From NCBI RefSeq assembly GCF_002027705.1, contig NZ_MBTG01000009.1:124001-188000 (forward strand): a DNA stretch of 64,000 bases, given 5' to 3'. Position 1 is the first letter of the stretch, and each line of letters begins with the position of its first letter. Made by a program: the position numbers and the translations under genes. This document shows positions 1 to 10,265 of this stretch, piece by piece. This DNA comes from Paenibacillus ferrarius (lineage in GTDB: Bacteria > Bacillota > Bacilli > Paenibacillales > NBRC-103111). The notes under the pieces are model-generated. The model was not told the origin of the DNA, ran no database searches, and saw only the letters and a program-made list of their open reading frames with translations.

Positions 1-1529
1 CTTTGCATCTCAGCGACAATTTTCTCGATGCCGGCTTGCTTCAGCTTGTCATTGAATATTTTCAAACCATGCGCAGCATCGTTCGGATCTACCAATCCGT
101 AGAAAAGCGGTTTACCGTAAGTATCCATCACATTGCTGACAGCGGCTACTTCATTTTTCACTTTGGTATCGTCAAACGTGAATGTTTCCAGTGGATGGTT
201 CACCGTAACAGCCTTCTTCCAGTTTTCTGTAAAGGCCTGTGTTTCTGTGGCAACCGTGGAATCCATACGCTCATGCAGCGAGTTCCAACCCCAAGGATCC
301 GTACCGGATGGCGGGAAATCCGCAGAAGCCGGAAGCGGCTTGAACTGATCATTGCCTACTGGCTCGTAGTGCTTGCCTTTAATGCCATAGTTCGTCAAAT
401 CATGAATGTCAGGGTCATAACGAAGCAGGTCAATCGCCATAAGGCCGCGCTCATAGTTTTTGGAACCCGCATGGATCGACATGCCGTTGTTAATAAAAGG
501 ATTAGACAAACGCTTCTTATCGGAGCTCAAATCATACAATTCTACTTTCCAATCCGGATGTGTCGTTTGCATTTCGGATTTGGTACGCAGCAGCGTTCCT
601 AAATTCCATTCCACAGAAGCCAATTTCCCGTCTTTAAAAGCTTGTGTTTTATCCACTTTGTTGGCTATCGCATCACGGGACCATGCGCCAGTTTTTTGCG
701 TATCAAACATTTTCTTGGAGAACGTTGCAAATTCAGGCGTATCCACATAGTTGAATAATTTGCCAGTACCTTCTGTTACTTTATAAACGACAGGCAGCTG
801 AGGGACAACGAAATTCCACTCATTTGGCTGCAGCAGCTCAACCGCATTAAACTCACTCACACCGATACTAGGCTTGAAATCCTTCTCTTTCTCCGCAACC
901 GTTTTCAAATAGGTCACATAATCATCATAGGTTTTCAGTTCCGGCAAATTGTATTTCTGACGCAAATCACCGCGAATCCCAACCATATGATAACTGTATT
1001 CAAAATTATTTTGCGGCACCATATAAATTTTACCGTTAATTTTCGCTTGCTCCCATGCAACTTTTGGCTCTTCTGCCCACGTTTTTGGAGCGAACTTCTT
1101 AATCATGTCTTCGGTCAGTTCCATAAAGCCGTTTTTGGTAGCTTGCTGGGCATAATAGGACCAAGTCGCGGAGAACACAAGATCGAAATCCTCGTTGGCT
1201 GCGAACATCAGCGGATATTTCTGTTGGTACTCGCCCCAATCCAAGAAACTGACATCGAGCGTGGCATTAATCTTTTGCTTCATCAATTTATTGACTTCCC
1301 CATAAACCTCGTCAAACGCTTTGGGCTTGGAGCCCAGCAAAACCATCTTCAGTTTCACTTCTTTGCTTGTATCAATCCCCGAGCTTGACGTCGCGGAAGC
1401 GCTTGCTTGAGTCGCCGCAGAAGCGCTTGGCGTTGGTGCTGCATCTTTCGATCCGCAGGCTGTCAGAACAGTTCCCATTACAAAAAGCGACGCAAGACTG
1501 AGTGTGGCTAATTTCTTCGTATGTGCCAT
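1..1529 (-). CDS. Extracellular solute-binding lipoprotein of a sugar ABC transporter (partial, C-terminus beyond window)
   Basis: The reading frame opens with ATG at 1529 and runs off the left edge without a stop, so about 509 residues are visible. The N-terminus has a lipoprotein signal with lipobox LTAC (Cys near residue 25), followed by an Ala/Ser/Thr-rich spacer, as in cell-wall-tethered binding proteins of Gram-positives. The body (for example the segment KLKMVLLGSKPKAFDEVY) resembles the large family 1 solute-binding proteins that serve LplB/LplC-type permeases. It lies just downstream of two such permease genes, so it is the third gene of a permease-permease-binding protein operon. 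It would capture an oligosaccharide outside the membrane. The substrate cannot be told from sequence. Confidence 0.9.
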   Translation of the reverse strand, partial: MAHTKKLATLSLASLFVMGTVLTACGSKDAAPTPSASAATQASASATSSSGIDTSKEVKLKMVLLGSKPKAFDEVYGEVNKLMKQKINATLDVSFLDWGEYQQKYPLMFAANEDFDLVFSATWSYYAQQATKNGFMELTEDMIKKFAPKTWAEEPKVAWEQAKINGKIYMVPQNNFEYSYHMVGIRGDLRQKYNLPELKTYDDYVTYLKTVAEKEKDFKPSIGVSEFNAVELLQPNEWNFVVPQLPVVYKVTEGTGKLFNYVDTPEFATFSKKMFDTQKTGAWSRDAIANKVDKTQAFKDGKLASVEWNLGTLLRTKSEMQTTHPDWKVELYDLSSDKKRLSNPFINNGMSIHAGSKNYERGLMAIDLLRYDPDIHDLTNYGIKGKHYEPVGNDQFKPLPASADFPPSGTDPWGWNSLHERMDSTVATETQAFTENWKKAVTVNHPLETFTFDDTKVKNEVAAVSNVMDTYGKPLFYGLVDPNDAAHGLKIFNDKLKQAGIEKIVAEMQ

Positions 1530-1590
1530 ATTATTCTCCCCTTATAAAAGTATAATAGTTTATGATAACCGGGAATGTAAATTCCCGGGG

Positions 1591-2490
1591 TTACCCTTTG
1601 ACAGCTCCAACCGTCAAGCCTTGAACAAAATAACGCTGTACGAACGGATACAAGAAGATAATCGGACCTGTGACAAGAATGGCGAGCGCCATCTTCAAGC
1701 TTTCACCAGGCAGTTCTGTAACCTGCATGCCGGTAATCGCCATCACCTTGCGAATCCCCTCGAGATTGCCCAGCATTTTATATAATAAATATTGCAGCGT
1801 GTACAGCTTCTCATTCTGCACAAACAGCAAGGAGTTAAACCAATCATTCCAATAATTCAAGGCCGTGAACAAACCAATGGTGGCAAGCCCCGGCTTAGCC
1901 AGAGGCAGAATCAAGCGAAGGAAGATCGTGAAATCACCAGCTCCATCAATCTTCGCAGATTCCGTAATCGCGTCCGGTATGGTCCGCAGGAACGTTCGCA
2001 AGATAATGATATAGAACACATTCAGCAGCGGAGGCACCAGCAGCGCCCAAAACGTATTTTTCATGTGTAAATAGTTAACCATCAAAATGTACCAAGGAAC
2101 GAGCCCGCCGTTAAACAACGTCGTAAAGTAGAAAAAGAAGGAGAACCCGCTGCGCCATTCAAAATCCTGACGCTGCAACACGTATGCTGTCATCGCAGAA
2201 ATGAATAGCCCCACTATCGTACCTGTTACGGTTAAGGCGATGGTTAACAAATACGAACTCACAAATTGCTCTGGATGTTTCAAGGCAAAGGCATAAGCCC
2301 CCCATGAAAATTCTTTCGGCCATAAGCGGAAGCCATCACTTGTAATCGACGATTCACTCGTTAAGGAACCGCTGATAATTAACAGGAATGGGATTAAACA
2401 AGCTAAACAGATCACAGTAATAAAGACATAGCCAATGATATCCAGCAACCGCTGATCGATGTGGCTTTTTTTTACGCTAGTCGTACTCAT
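1591..2490 (-). CDS. Carbohydrate ABC transporter permease, LplC/YtcP type
   Basis: Integral membrane subunit of a sugar importer with six predicted membrane segments. The conserved cytoplasmic EAA loop reads ITESAKIDGAGDFTIFLRLI, and the C-terminus ends FVQGLTVGAVKG, typical of the LplC group. The start is placed at ATG 2490 rather than at an in-frame codon at 2505, because GGTGAT sits 5-6 bp before 2490. It follows the LplB-type permease after 27 bp and precedes the binding protein, so the three genes form one operon divergent from the two-component genes at 3621. It pairs with the LplB-type permease as heterodimer. No ATPase is encoded here; such importers usually use a shared MsmX-type ATPase (family knowledge). 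Confidence 0.93.
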   Translation of the reverse strand: MSTTSVKKSHIDQRLLDIIGYVFITVICLACLIPFLLIISGSLTSESSITSDGFRLWPKEFSWGAYAFALKHPEQFVSSYLLTIALTVTGTIVGLFISAMTAYVLQRQDFEWRSGFSFFFYFTTLFNGGLVPWYILMVNYLHMKNTFWALLVPPLLNVFYIIILRTFLRTIPDAITESAKIDGAGDFTIFLRLILPLAKPGLATIGLFTALNYWNDWFNSLLFVQNEKLYTLQYLLYKMLGNLEGIRKVMAITGMQVTELPGESLKMALAILVTGPIIFLYPFVQRYFVQGLTVGAVKG

Positions 2491-2517
2491 AGGATCACCC
2501 CGCAATGGACTTTATGT

Positions 2518-3453
2518 TTAAAATAAGGCATTATCTTTATCCGATTTGCGCACAAGGAAGTTCGTCGCCATAATCGTCACAAAGCATAAAATTGACTGAT
2601 AGAAACCAATCGCTGAAGACATCCCGATTTCGTTATTAACGAGAAGTGAACGATAGACATACGTGTCGATGACATCGGTCGTTTGATAGAGCAGCCCATT
2701 ATTGCCAACTAGCTGATAAAAGAGTCCAAAGTCACCACGGAAGATACCGCCGATTGCCAATAGAACCAGAATCGTAATCGTCGGACGCAGCGATGGCAAA
2801 GTAATGTAACGAATCCGTTGAAACACATTGGCACCGTCAATTTCAGCAGCTTCGTAGGTTTCACGGTCAATGCTCAGGATAGAAGCCATATAGAACACCG
2901 CGCCGTAACCGACCGCTTTCCATGCTGAGAAGAAGATAAGAATATATTTCCAATATTCAGGCGTTGTGTAGATGTCTAATTCAGGCAAGTGCAGCGAGCG
3001 CAGCAGCGTATTGATCGTGCCATGCTCGAAGTTGAACAAGTTATACGCAACCGCTCCTACAACAACCCATGATAAGAAATAAGGCAAAAACATCAACGTT
3101 TGCGCGGTTTTGCGAAACAGCTTTGAGCCGATCTCAGCCATAAAGATAGCGACAATAATCTGCAAAACATTGTTGAGTAGAATAAAAACTGCGTTATACA
3201 GCATGGTGTTACTCGTCACTCTAAAGGCGTCGCCAGTCATGAAGAAGAATTTAAAATTATCCAATCCAACCCACGGCGAACCTATAATTCCTAAATCATA
3301 GCGATACTGTTTGAAAGCCAGCACAATTCCCGCCATCGGCACATAACTGAAAAGCAGGAAGTAAATGACAGCCGGCGCAATCATGAACAACAGTGTTTTC
3401 TTGGACCTCATTCGGTACAGGAGCCCTGTTCTCATCTCTATCCAATCCCCCAT
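2518..3453 (-). CDS. Carbohydrate ABC transporter permease, LplB type
   Basis: First gene of the operon. The 311-residue product has the usual LplB pattern: an early membrane helix (KTLLFMIAPAVIYFLLFSYV), an extracellular loop, and the EAA loop YEAAEIDGANVFQRIRYITL that contacts the ATPase. It forms the second half of the membrane channel with the downstream permease. An internal ATG at 3435 is preceded by GGGGGAT and may be the true start; the ATG at 3453 has only a weak ribosome binding site. The divergent neighbour is a YesN/YesM-type two-component pair, which in Bacillota commonly controls an adjacent transporter of this kind. Confidence 0.92.
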   Translation of the reverse strand: MGDWIEMRTGLLYRMRSKKTLLFMIAPAVIYFLLFSYVPMAGIVLAFKQYRYDLGIIGSPWVGLDNFKFFFMTGDAFRVTSNTMLYNAVFILLNNVLQIIVAIFMAEIGSKLFRKTAQTLMFLPYFLSWVVVGAVAYNLFNFEHGTINTLLRSLHLPELDIYTTPEYWKYILIFFSAWKAVGYGAVFYMASILSIDRETYEAAEIDGANVFQRIRYITLPSLRPTITILVLLAIGGIFRGDFGLFYQLVGNNGLLYQTTDVIDTYVYRSLLVNNEIGMSSAIGFYQSILCFVTIMATNFLVRKSDKDNALF

Positions 3454-3620
3454 CCGGTTCTAGTTGTCTCTCTCATGTATCTAAATTATCAGGATCGGCG
3501 AAGCGTGATAACCCGACAAAATATCGATTCCCTGTAAATTTTGCAGATCACCGCTTCAGCCAGTGGTATTGGAGGAGAATATGCGATAATCTATAGCTAC
3601 GTCTAAGGGGGCTGCCTGAA

Positions 3621-5195
3621 GTGAAACTTTTATTTGCAGAAGATGAGAAATTTACGAGAGAAGGCGTACTCAAATCTGTCGCTTGGGAACGTCTAGGAAT
3701 TACAGAACTTAGAGAAGCTGTGGATGGATTAGAAGCTGTTGCCCTTGCGGAGCAATTTAAGCCAGACATCGTTCTTACTGATATACGAATGCCTCGAATG
3801 GATGGCATAGAGCTTGCCTTTCACCTGCGCCGGAAATATCCGCAGTGCAAAATCGTCTTTATGAGCGGATATGCCGACAAAGAATATTTAAAGGCAGCCA
3901 TCACTTTGAAAGCGGTTAGCTATGTGGAGAAACCGATTGATATTGAAGAGCTCGAAGATGCCTTGCAAGGCGCCATCACCATCATCCTCGAGGAGCAGCG
4001 GCATGTGGCGAATGATACAGTTGCCAAGGAAAACAAGAGCTATATGAAGCAAGAAGCAGCGCTGCAGCTCATTCGAGGCGGATACGAGGATGACATCCTG
4101 CGCAGCCGCCTGCTCGCTGCGGACTTCACCGCACCCTTGCATGCCCCTGCTGCAACTGTGCTTATTAAGTTGGTTTCTCCCAAGCCTAGCAAGGAAAAAC
4201 TGGAAATAATGCTTGATTCCGCGCTTGCTCCCAGCGACAAGCCTTACTTGTACGCTTGGAAAGATGAAAGCCATGTCATCGTTCATTTCTTCTCTCTTCC
4301 ACAGGACGTGCTTGAAAGCAGCAGCTTGCAGCATATGTGTTATGAGCTCTCCTCTGCTTTGAAGCAAGAGTTCAGCTTATTTTCTATTGCCGCAGGGTCC
4401 GTTGCATCTGCGGCCAAGAAGCTGCAAGAATCATACACAAGTGCTGTCCTTCGGCTTCAGGAGTCTTTTTTTCATAAGCCATGTACGTTAATCCTGCACG
4501 ACAACAGGGGCAGCGATGCCCTTTCGCAGCATTATCAAGCCCAGCCCGAACACTTCAACCGCTTCACAGAAGCATTGATCGAAGAAAATTCCGACATGGT
4601 TCTTCAATTGCTGACGGCCATCACGTCCGATATTCGCCAGCATCCTGGCACCTTGATTGTCAGTGTGAAAGAGCTGTACTATCGCTTCCTCCTCGAAATG
4701 GATAAATTCGCCCAAAGCCGCAACATCACGCTTTTCGATACTTCTGCGGAAAACGATGTCGCCTGGAAGCTGATCTTGGAATGCCACTATTTGGATGATA
4801 TTCATCGTGTGATGACCCTTAAGCTAGAGGAGTTAACAAGAGCCTTGAAAGAGCGAACAGCCGGAGGCATGACTTCAACCAGCTCCCGAATCGTTCGTTA
4901 TATTCATCTCCATTTTGCTGAGGATGACTTGTCTGTGCAGGATGTCAGCGATCATATGCAGATGACGGCCTCTCATCTCATCTCGATTTTCAAAGAAGCC
5001 ACCGGCAAAACTATCAAGCAATATGTCACCGAATATCGGATGGAAAAAGCGAAGGATTTGCTGCGCAACAATCGGCTGAAGGTGCTTGATGTAGCTTCTC
5101 AAGTCGGCTTTAAGGATGGGGAGCATTTCGCTAAAATATTTCGAAAATCTACAGGAATGACGCCTTCTGAATACCGGGAGCGATGCCAGCTATGA
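3621..5195 (+). CDS. AraC-type two-component response regulator (YesN family)
   Basis: The 524-residue protein has an N-terminal receiver domain (about 1-120) with the acidic pocket AEDE and phospho-acceptor Asp54 in LTDIRMPRMDG. A long middle region follows, and the C-terminus (about 415-524) is an AraC HTH pair whose second helix reads VASQVGFKDGEHFAKIFRKS. It is read with the kinase gene that follows (4-bp ATGA overlap) and is divergent from the LplB-LplC-binding protein operon, which it probably activates when the cognate sugar is present. The ribosome binding site is GGGGGCTGCCTGAA just before 3621. Confidence 0.93.
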   Translation: MKLLFAEDEKFTREGVLKSVAWERLGITELREAVDGLEAVALAEQFKPDIVLTDIRMPRMDGIELAFHLRRKYPQCKIVFMSGYADKEYLKAAITLKAVSYVEKPIDIEELEDALQGAITIILEEQRHVANDTVAKENKSYMKQEAALQLIRGGYEDDILRSRLLAADFTAPLHAPAATVLIKLVSPKPSKEKLEIMLDSALAPSDKPYLYAWKDESHVIVHFFSLPQDVLESSSLQHMCYELSSALKQEFSLFSIAAGSVASAAKKLQESYTSAVLRLQESFFHKPCTLILHDNRGSDALSQHYQAQPEHFNRFTEALIEENSDMVLQLLTAITSDIRQHPGTLIVSVKELYYRFLLEMDKFAQSRNITLFDTSAENDVAWKLILECHYLDDIHRVMTLKLEELTRALKERTAGGMTSTSSRIVRYIHLHFAEDDLSVQDVSDHMQMTASHLISIFKEATGKTIKQYVTEYRMEKAKDLLRNNRLKVLDVASQVGFKDGEHFAKIFRKSTGMTPSEYRERCQL

Positions 5196-6970
5196 TATTC
5201 TCCTTCATTCAAATCTTTCGGAAATGGCTGTACAATACCAAATTACGCCACAAAATCATGTACAGCTATTTGCTGCTCATCATGCTTCCGCTTGGCTTTT
5301 ATCAATTCATCGCATCGGAGAAAATGTCCGAAATCATTATCAATCATGTCACCTATTCAGCCAAACAGGGTTTCGACCAGACCTACTCTTTTCTCAATTA
5401 TCGGGTGCAGCGCATCGCTGAAACGACGAATATTTTGGTTTCCAACTCCACGATTTCCGATATTTTGATGGATAATAATGTGACCCAAGATATTAATCGC
5501 GAGCTTCAGGATTACAGCAATCTCAAAAAGCTGCTTCGCTCTATGCAAGACAGCCTGGATATTTCGCGTGTTATTTTGTATGTCCCGAGCAGCTTCATTT
5601 TTGCCAATGAGACGGAGAATTTCCTCCCCTTGGGCGAAACTTCGGAGAGCCCTTGCTTTGACCGTTTGAAGGAGCTTCATTCCAAATATTTGTGGTGCTC
5701 CGCACCCGAGCTGGGCCAACATGCCTCGCATGACGACTCTTCCCTTTATGTGGTCAGAAGTATTTTGGATCCTAACAATTATTCCTTGCCGATCGGTCAA
5801 TTACGCGTGGATGTTCAAGCTGAAACCATTCGGTCTATGCTGCGCAAAGCCAACGTTGTAAGGAACAGCACGACCTTTCTTGTTGATCAAAATCATCAAA
5901 TCGTCCTTGCCTCCGATCAAGTCCATTTAACCGAAATGGATTTGCCGGAAACGACGGCTGACACCGTCTCCACAACCTGGCAAACCAATAACAACTACTA
6001 CTTATTCAGGCAGCTTCCTTCGAATTGGGGCATGGTGACCGTCATTCCGCTCGATGAAGTCGTGAAGCAAAGCCATCAGCTGCGCAATGATTTGCTTGTC
6101 ATCCTGCTCATTGTGAGCGCTACTGCCTACTTGCTCGCTTATTTATTTTCTTTTTCTGTAACAAGGCGCATTACCCAATTGACCAGCCGTTTGCGGGATG
6201 TGCAGAAAGGGAACCTGATCGCGCTTGCCCAAACACAGGGCAAAGATGAAATCGGTGAACTGATCCAAACCTATAACTACATGATTGAACAAATCAGCTC
6301 CATGAATAAGGAACAATACCGGCTGGGACAAGAAGTGAAAAATGCGGAATTGAAAGCTCTGCAATCGCAAATCAATCCCCATTTTCTATACAACACGCTG
6401 GATCTGATTAACTGGATGGCCGACAGCGGCTTAAATACCGACATCAAAAAAGTCGTCAAAGCCCTAGCCCGGTTCTACAAAGTCAGCTTAAGCAATGGCA
6501 AAGACATTATCACACTGCGCGAAGAGCTGCAGCATGTTTCCTTCTACGTGCAAATTCAAAATATTCGTTTTGAAAATAAGATCAATTTTCAAATTGATGT
6601 TCCGGAAGAGCTGCTGAATCATCCCATTCCCAAAATCACCCTGCAGCCGCTCGTTGAGAATGCCATCCTGCATGGGATCTTAGGGCGAGCGCAGCGCGAA
6701 GGCACAATCACCATCCATGGGATGCCGGTGGACGGAACCATTCGCTTGCTGATCACAGATGACGGCGTCGGCATGAGCGCCAACCAGATCGAAGATATGC
6801 TCGCGGGCATCAGCCGCAGCAAAATCGGGGGCAGCAGCTACGGAGTGAAGAATGTCATGGAGCGAATCCGCCATTACTTCGGCGCTCCCGCGAACCTCGC
6901 CTTCCGCAGCGTCCCCGGAACGGGAACGGAAGTGGAGATTACATTTCCGCGTGTGGAGGAGGGGGAGTGA
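5192..6970 (+). CDS. Sensor histidine kinase, YesM family
   Basis: Membrane kinase partner of the preceding response regulator. It has an N-terminal membrane helix (MYSYLLLIMLPLGFYQFI), an extracellular sensor region (about 40-295), a second membrane segment, a HAMP domain, the His_kinase domain with phospho-acceptor His near residue 397 in NPHFLYNTLD, and an HATPase domain with LVENAILHGI and DDGVGM. The ATG at 5192 overlaps the regulator stop (ATGA) and has GGGAG 11 bp upstream; an ATG at 5183 lies too close to that site to be used. No clear terminator follows. The next 1.3 kb are repeats. Confidence 0.92.
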   Translation: MIFSFIQIFRKWLYNTKLRHKIMYSYLLLIMLPLGFYQFIASEKMSEIIINHVTYSAKQGFDQTYSFLNYRVQRIAETTNILVSNSTISDILMDNNVTQDINRELQDYSNLKKLLRSMQDSLDISRVILYVPSSFIFANETENFLPLGETSESPCFDRLKELHSKYLWCSAPELGQHASHDDSSLYVVRSILDPNNYSLPIGQLRVDVQAETIRSMLRKANVVRNSTTFLVDQNHQIVLASDQVHLTEMDLPETTADTVSTTWQTNNNYYLFRQLPSNWGMVTVIPLDEVVKQSHQLRNDLLVILLIVSATAYLLAYLFSFSVTRRITQLTSRLRDVQKGNLIALAQTQGKDEIGELIQTYNYMIEQISSMNKEQYRLGQEVKNAELKALQSQINPHFLYNTLDLINWMADSGLNTDIKKVVKALARFYKVSLSNGKDIITLREELQHVSFYVQIQNIRFENKINFQIDVPEELLNHPIPKITLQPLVENAILHGILGRAQREGTITIHGMPVDGTIRLLITDDGVGMSANQIEDMLAGISRSKIGGSSYGVKNVMERIRHYFGAPANLAFRSVPGTGTEVEITFPRVEEGE

Positions 6971-7071
6971 GGACGAGTGGGACTGAGGTCGAGTGAGGCT
7001 GGGGAGAGTGTGGGACTGAGGATACACGAAAGGAACTGTTTGGGGAAGATGCGCTCTGAGCAAACCAGAAT

Positions 7072-7248
7072 GGGAACTACAGTCCGCTATTTAAGCAAAA
7101 ACAGGCAATTCCCAGCTGAAATGGAACTAGGATACGCTATTTCACCAAAAACAGGTGGTACGAGCATGAATTCCTCTAAATAGCGGACTCCAGTTCCTTT
7201 TCGAGTTCTAAAGCAGCCTATTTGCTTAAAATAGCGTATCATAGTTCC
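7072..7248. repeat. Four-site palindromic intergenic element, subfamily A, copy 1
   Basis: Two direct sites (7072-7092 and 7122-7142, GGAACT..nnT.CGCTATTT) are followed by two inverted sites (7178-7197 and 7228-7248, AAATAGCG..nnAGTTCC). Spacing between sites is 50, 56 and 50 bp, so the whole 177-bp element is nearly its own reverse complement and could fold into one long hairpin. Two more copies with the same geometry are at 45352 and 63209. Small reading frames through it are not credible genes. A tandem array begins 100 bp to the right. Confidence 0.9.
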
Positions 7249-7348
7249 GCTTCAACGATCTCATCCCCCATCCACACAAGGTACGCATCAAAAAAGAGCA
7301 CATAGTTGGCCAAATGACTTGAGTAGTGCAGCACCCGGATACTGCCTT

Positions 7349-7771
<423 letters not shown>

Positions 7772-8007
7772 CCATGCCCAACACTCAGCTCATCATACTA
7801 ATAGGCTGTCCCTAAGTAGAAAACTACTTATGAACAGCCCATTTTTGTATCTGACTCTTATATAAAAGTCTGAATATAGTAGTGTCCAAGCTGCCCGTTG
7901 GCGTGTCACTGTTCCTCAGTAACGACTCAAGCGAGCATTTTGGGCATATTCCCTGCGAATATGCGTTTCTTTGGGTTCTCGCTCGAAGCAACTCAGAGCA
8001 TTAAATG

Positions 8008-8185
8008 CCTGCGATTATGCATCTTTTTTGCTCATGAAGTCGCGCAAACCATGGAATTCCTGCGATTGTGCATCTTTTCGGGGCCATTTCGGGATTCCAA
8101 GAAGAAAAACCTTAAAATGCCTGCATTATCGCAGGCATTTCCATTTTTCACAGGATTCCGTCGAAAAAGCCTGCACTTTTGCAGG
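8008..8185. repeat. Four-site intergenic element, subfamily B, copy 1
   Basis: Two direct sites CCTGCGATTRTGCATCTTTT at 8008-8027 and 8059-8078 are followed by two self-complementary sites at 8114-8135 (TGCCTGCATTATCGCAGG) and 8163-8185 (GCCTGCACTTTTGCAGG). Site spacing is about 51, 55 and 50 bp, the same layout as subfamily A although the sequence is unrelated. A second copy is at 44309. No coding potential is credible here. Confidence 0.88.
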
Positions 8186-8211
8186 CTTACACCACCAGGC
8201 GCCGCTCTGCG

Positions 8212-8247
8212 GCCTTGCCGGGTGTGGATCCACACCCAGCGCAAGGC
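8212..8247. other. Strong hairpin downstream of the rhamnose mutarotase gene
   Basis: The perfect palindrome GGGTGTGGATCCACACCC (8220-8237) is flanked by a second complementary pair, GCCTTGC and GCAAGGC, giving one long nested stem. There is no U-run on either strand, so it is not a standard intrinsic terminator. It lies 13 bp past the end of the minus-strand gene and may protect the 3' end or pause transcription (inference). Confidence 0.6.
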
Positions 8248-8259
8248 TAGCCTCATCGC

Positions 8260-8586
8260 CTATTTCAAATAAAAAACCTCAGGCATCGGTTGAATCGGCA
8301 CAGCCTCGCGGAAATCGAAGGAACCAACTACCATCTTCGAGGTGATTGCGTTCCAGCGGTTGCAAGCCTCGCTTTCGGCTAAGTAAGCAAATGCCGCCTC
8401 AAGGTCATCGCACTGGAAGCAATAAAAAAACTGTGCTCCATTTTGGAAAATGGAGTAGTCTCGAATGCCTGCTTTGCTATGTTCTTCCATTATCTCCGGC
8501 CATGGAGCAAGATGCATACGAACATATTCCTCCAAATCTTCCTCTCGAATCGTCCATGTCCATGCGAATTTCCCGCTTTTGATCAT
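8260..8586 (-). CDS. L-rhamnose mutarotase-like protein (RhaM family)
   Basis: A 108-residue protein of the L-rhamnose mutarotase family, which interconverts alpha and beta anomers of the sugar. Recognisable features are Y21 and H25 in the segment EEYVRMHLAPWPEI, the AGIRDYSIF strand, and the C-terminus PEVFYLK, matching the usual EVFYL ending. The start ATG at 8586 has AAGGGTGA 6 bp upstream; an open frame extends to 8625 but lacks a better site. The gene is alone, with no rhamnose isomerase or kinase in the window, so its sugar could differ. Confidence 0.85.
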   Translation of the reverse strand: MIKSGKFAWTWTIREEDLEEYVRMHLAPWPEIMEEHSKAGIRDYSIFQNGAQFFYCFQCDDLEAAFAYLAESEACNRWNAITSKMVVGSFDFREAVPIQPMPEVFYLK

Positions 8587-8692
8587 GCGAATCACCCTTC
8601 CCCTCTGCCGTTTGCTGCACAGCATTTAAAATTCAACTATACTTTACTTCGCCAACCTCGTCCCGTCAATGCTCATTCCGAAACGCATCGAT

Positions 8693-10138
8693 CTATGTTC
8701 CCGCCAACTGTTTCATCAGGGCAGCCAATTGCGCCATCCCCCATTCAAGTTCATCCGGCTTGGCATAAGCATAAGAAATCCGCAAATAATTGCCTGTTTG
8801 CCGATGATAGATGGTTCCGGGATTCAGCAGAATCCCTGCTTTTAAAGCACGCTCAAACAGCACCTGCATCTTGATCTCTACTGTAATTTCAACCCAAATA
8901 TAGAAACCGCCTGCCGGCACATGCCAAGCAGCCATTCCGGTAAAATAGGTGGTCAATAACTGTACCGTCAGGTCCCGTCTTCTCTTCAGTTGATCTCTCA
9001 GAGAAACGAGATGCTCTTGATACAAGCCTCTCTGGAGCCATTCGGCTGCTGCCCACTGGGAGATGGAACTCGATCCGTAGTCGCTTTGCATTTTGATATC
9101 TGCTAAACGATCAATGACCGGCTCCGGGGCAACGACCCAACCAATCCTTAGACCTGGACTTAAGGTTTTCGAAAAGCTTCCCAAATAGAGAACTAAAGCA
9201 TGTGGATCCCTAGCTTTCAATGGCAACGGTGGCGGTGTATCGAACCAAAGCTCGTTATAGACATCATCTTCAATGATAGGAAGTCCTTCATTCGTACAAA
9301 TCCTCATCAGTTCCTGACGCCTGGCTTCTGACATCAACGCACCCGTTGGATTATGAAAAGTAGGTATCGTATACAGCAGCGAGGCGTGATAGCCCTCTTT
9401 GTAACGACTGATCAGATTCGTTTGCACGCCTTGTTCGTCCATAGGCAGCCCAACGAGTTTAATGTTGTTTGATTGAAACACATGCACAGAGTACAAGTAG
9501 GATGGTTTTTCTACAAGAATAGAAGAGCCCCGCGGCAATAGCCCCATGGATATGAGCTGCAAAGCTTGCAGAGATCCTGATACGATTAAAATATTGGATG
9601 GCGAAGCGGAAACGCCGCGTCCTTGCAAATAGTCAGCCAACTGTTTGCGCAGGTAGAGATTTCCCTTTGGTTCCTCATACCCCAATGAGAATGCATTCAT
9701 CGAGCTTCCTGCAAAAATGCTCTTCATCTGCTCCGAGGGCAGTAAATCCTCGGAAAGCTCCCCGGTTCCCAGCCGGACAATGCCTTGCTGAAATTCGGCG
9801 CGGTTAATATTTTGAATAACAGGCTGGTTCGGATAATACGTGCCGGCTTGCACGTAGGAACTCCAGTCCGGTGGCGGCGCGGCGGCTAATAGGTTCCAAG
9901 AGTTATTAACAACCCTTGTCCCCCCTTTGGTATTGCCTTCCAGCAAACCTTCGGCGATTAAATCATGGAGCGCTGTCACGACCGTGCTTCGATTCACGTT
10001 ATAAAGGGCAGCCAAAGCCCGCTGCGAGGGGATTTTGGTGCCGACCGACCATTCGCCAAGCGTTATTTTCGTTTTGATGAACTCTTTTATCTGTACATAT
10101 AGTGGGATTTCTGACGAGAAGTCGGGTTTCCAGTTCAT
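8693..10138 (-). CDS. MocR-type (GntR/aminotransferase) transcriptional regulator
   Basis: The 481-residue protein joins an N-terminal winged helix of the GntR family (about 10-78, KIPSQRALAALYNVNRSTVV) to a fold-type I aminotransferase domain (about 115-475). The PLP lysine is in YLGSFSKTLSPGLRIGWV, and the nearby segments VEKPSYLYSVH and IEDDVYNELWF are typical. Such proteins bind PLP with an amino acid and act as regulators rather than enzymes. It is divergent from a LysE-type exporter at 10266, so it probably controls that exporter and itself. The start at 10138 has AAGGAG 9-10 bp upstream. Confidence 0.92.
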   Translation of the reverse strand: MNWKPDFSSEIPLYVQIKEFIKTKITLGEWSVGTKIPSQRALAALYNVNRSTVVTALHDLIAEGLLEGNTKGGTRVVNNSWNLLAAAPPPDWSSYVQAGTYYPNQPVIQNINRAEFQQGIVRLGTGELSEDLLPSEQMKSIFAGSSMNAFSLGYEEPKGNLYLRKQLADYLQGRGVSASPSNILIVSGSLQALQLISMGLLPRGSSILVEKPSYLYSVHVFQSNNIKLVGLPMDEQGVQTNLISRYKEGYHASLLYTIPTFHNPTGALMSEARRQELMRICTNEGLPIIEDDVYNELWFDTPPPLPLKARDPHALVLYLGSFSKTLSPGLRIGWVVAPEPVIDRLADIKMQSDYGSSSISQWAAAEWLQRGLYQEHLVSLRDQLKRRRDLTVQLLTTYFTGMAAWHVPAGGFYIWVEITVEIKMQVLFERALKAGILLNPGTIYHRQTGNYLRISYAYAKPDELEWGMAQLAALMKQLAGT

Positions 10139-10161
10139 ATGACGCCACTCCTTACCGTTTC

Positions 10162-10232
10162 ACTATACCATTTGGTTGGGTCGGTCACCACCCATTTGGA
10201 GGGAGACAACGGACGAGAACGCCCTATACTAA
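10162..10232. promoter_or_regulatory. Divergent MocR/lysE control region with CCATTTGG direct repeats
   Basis: Two perfect CCATTTGG repeats at 10168-10175 and 10192-10199, 24 bp apart, lie between the two divergent genes. A -10-like TATAGT for the MocR gene (minus strand, 10162-10167) abuts the first repeat, and TATACT for the exporter (plus strand) is at 10227-10232. Direct repeats are the usual operators of MocR proteins (family knowledge). Binding here would block the regulator promoter and could activate the exporter. Confidence 0.6.
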
Positions 10233-10265
10233 AGAGAACTGGTCGAACAAAAGGAGAGATTCGTT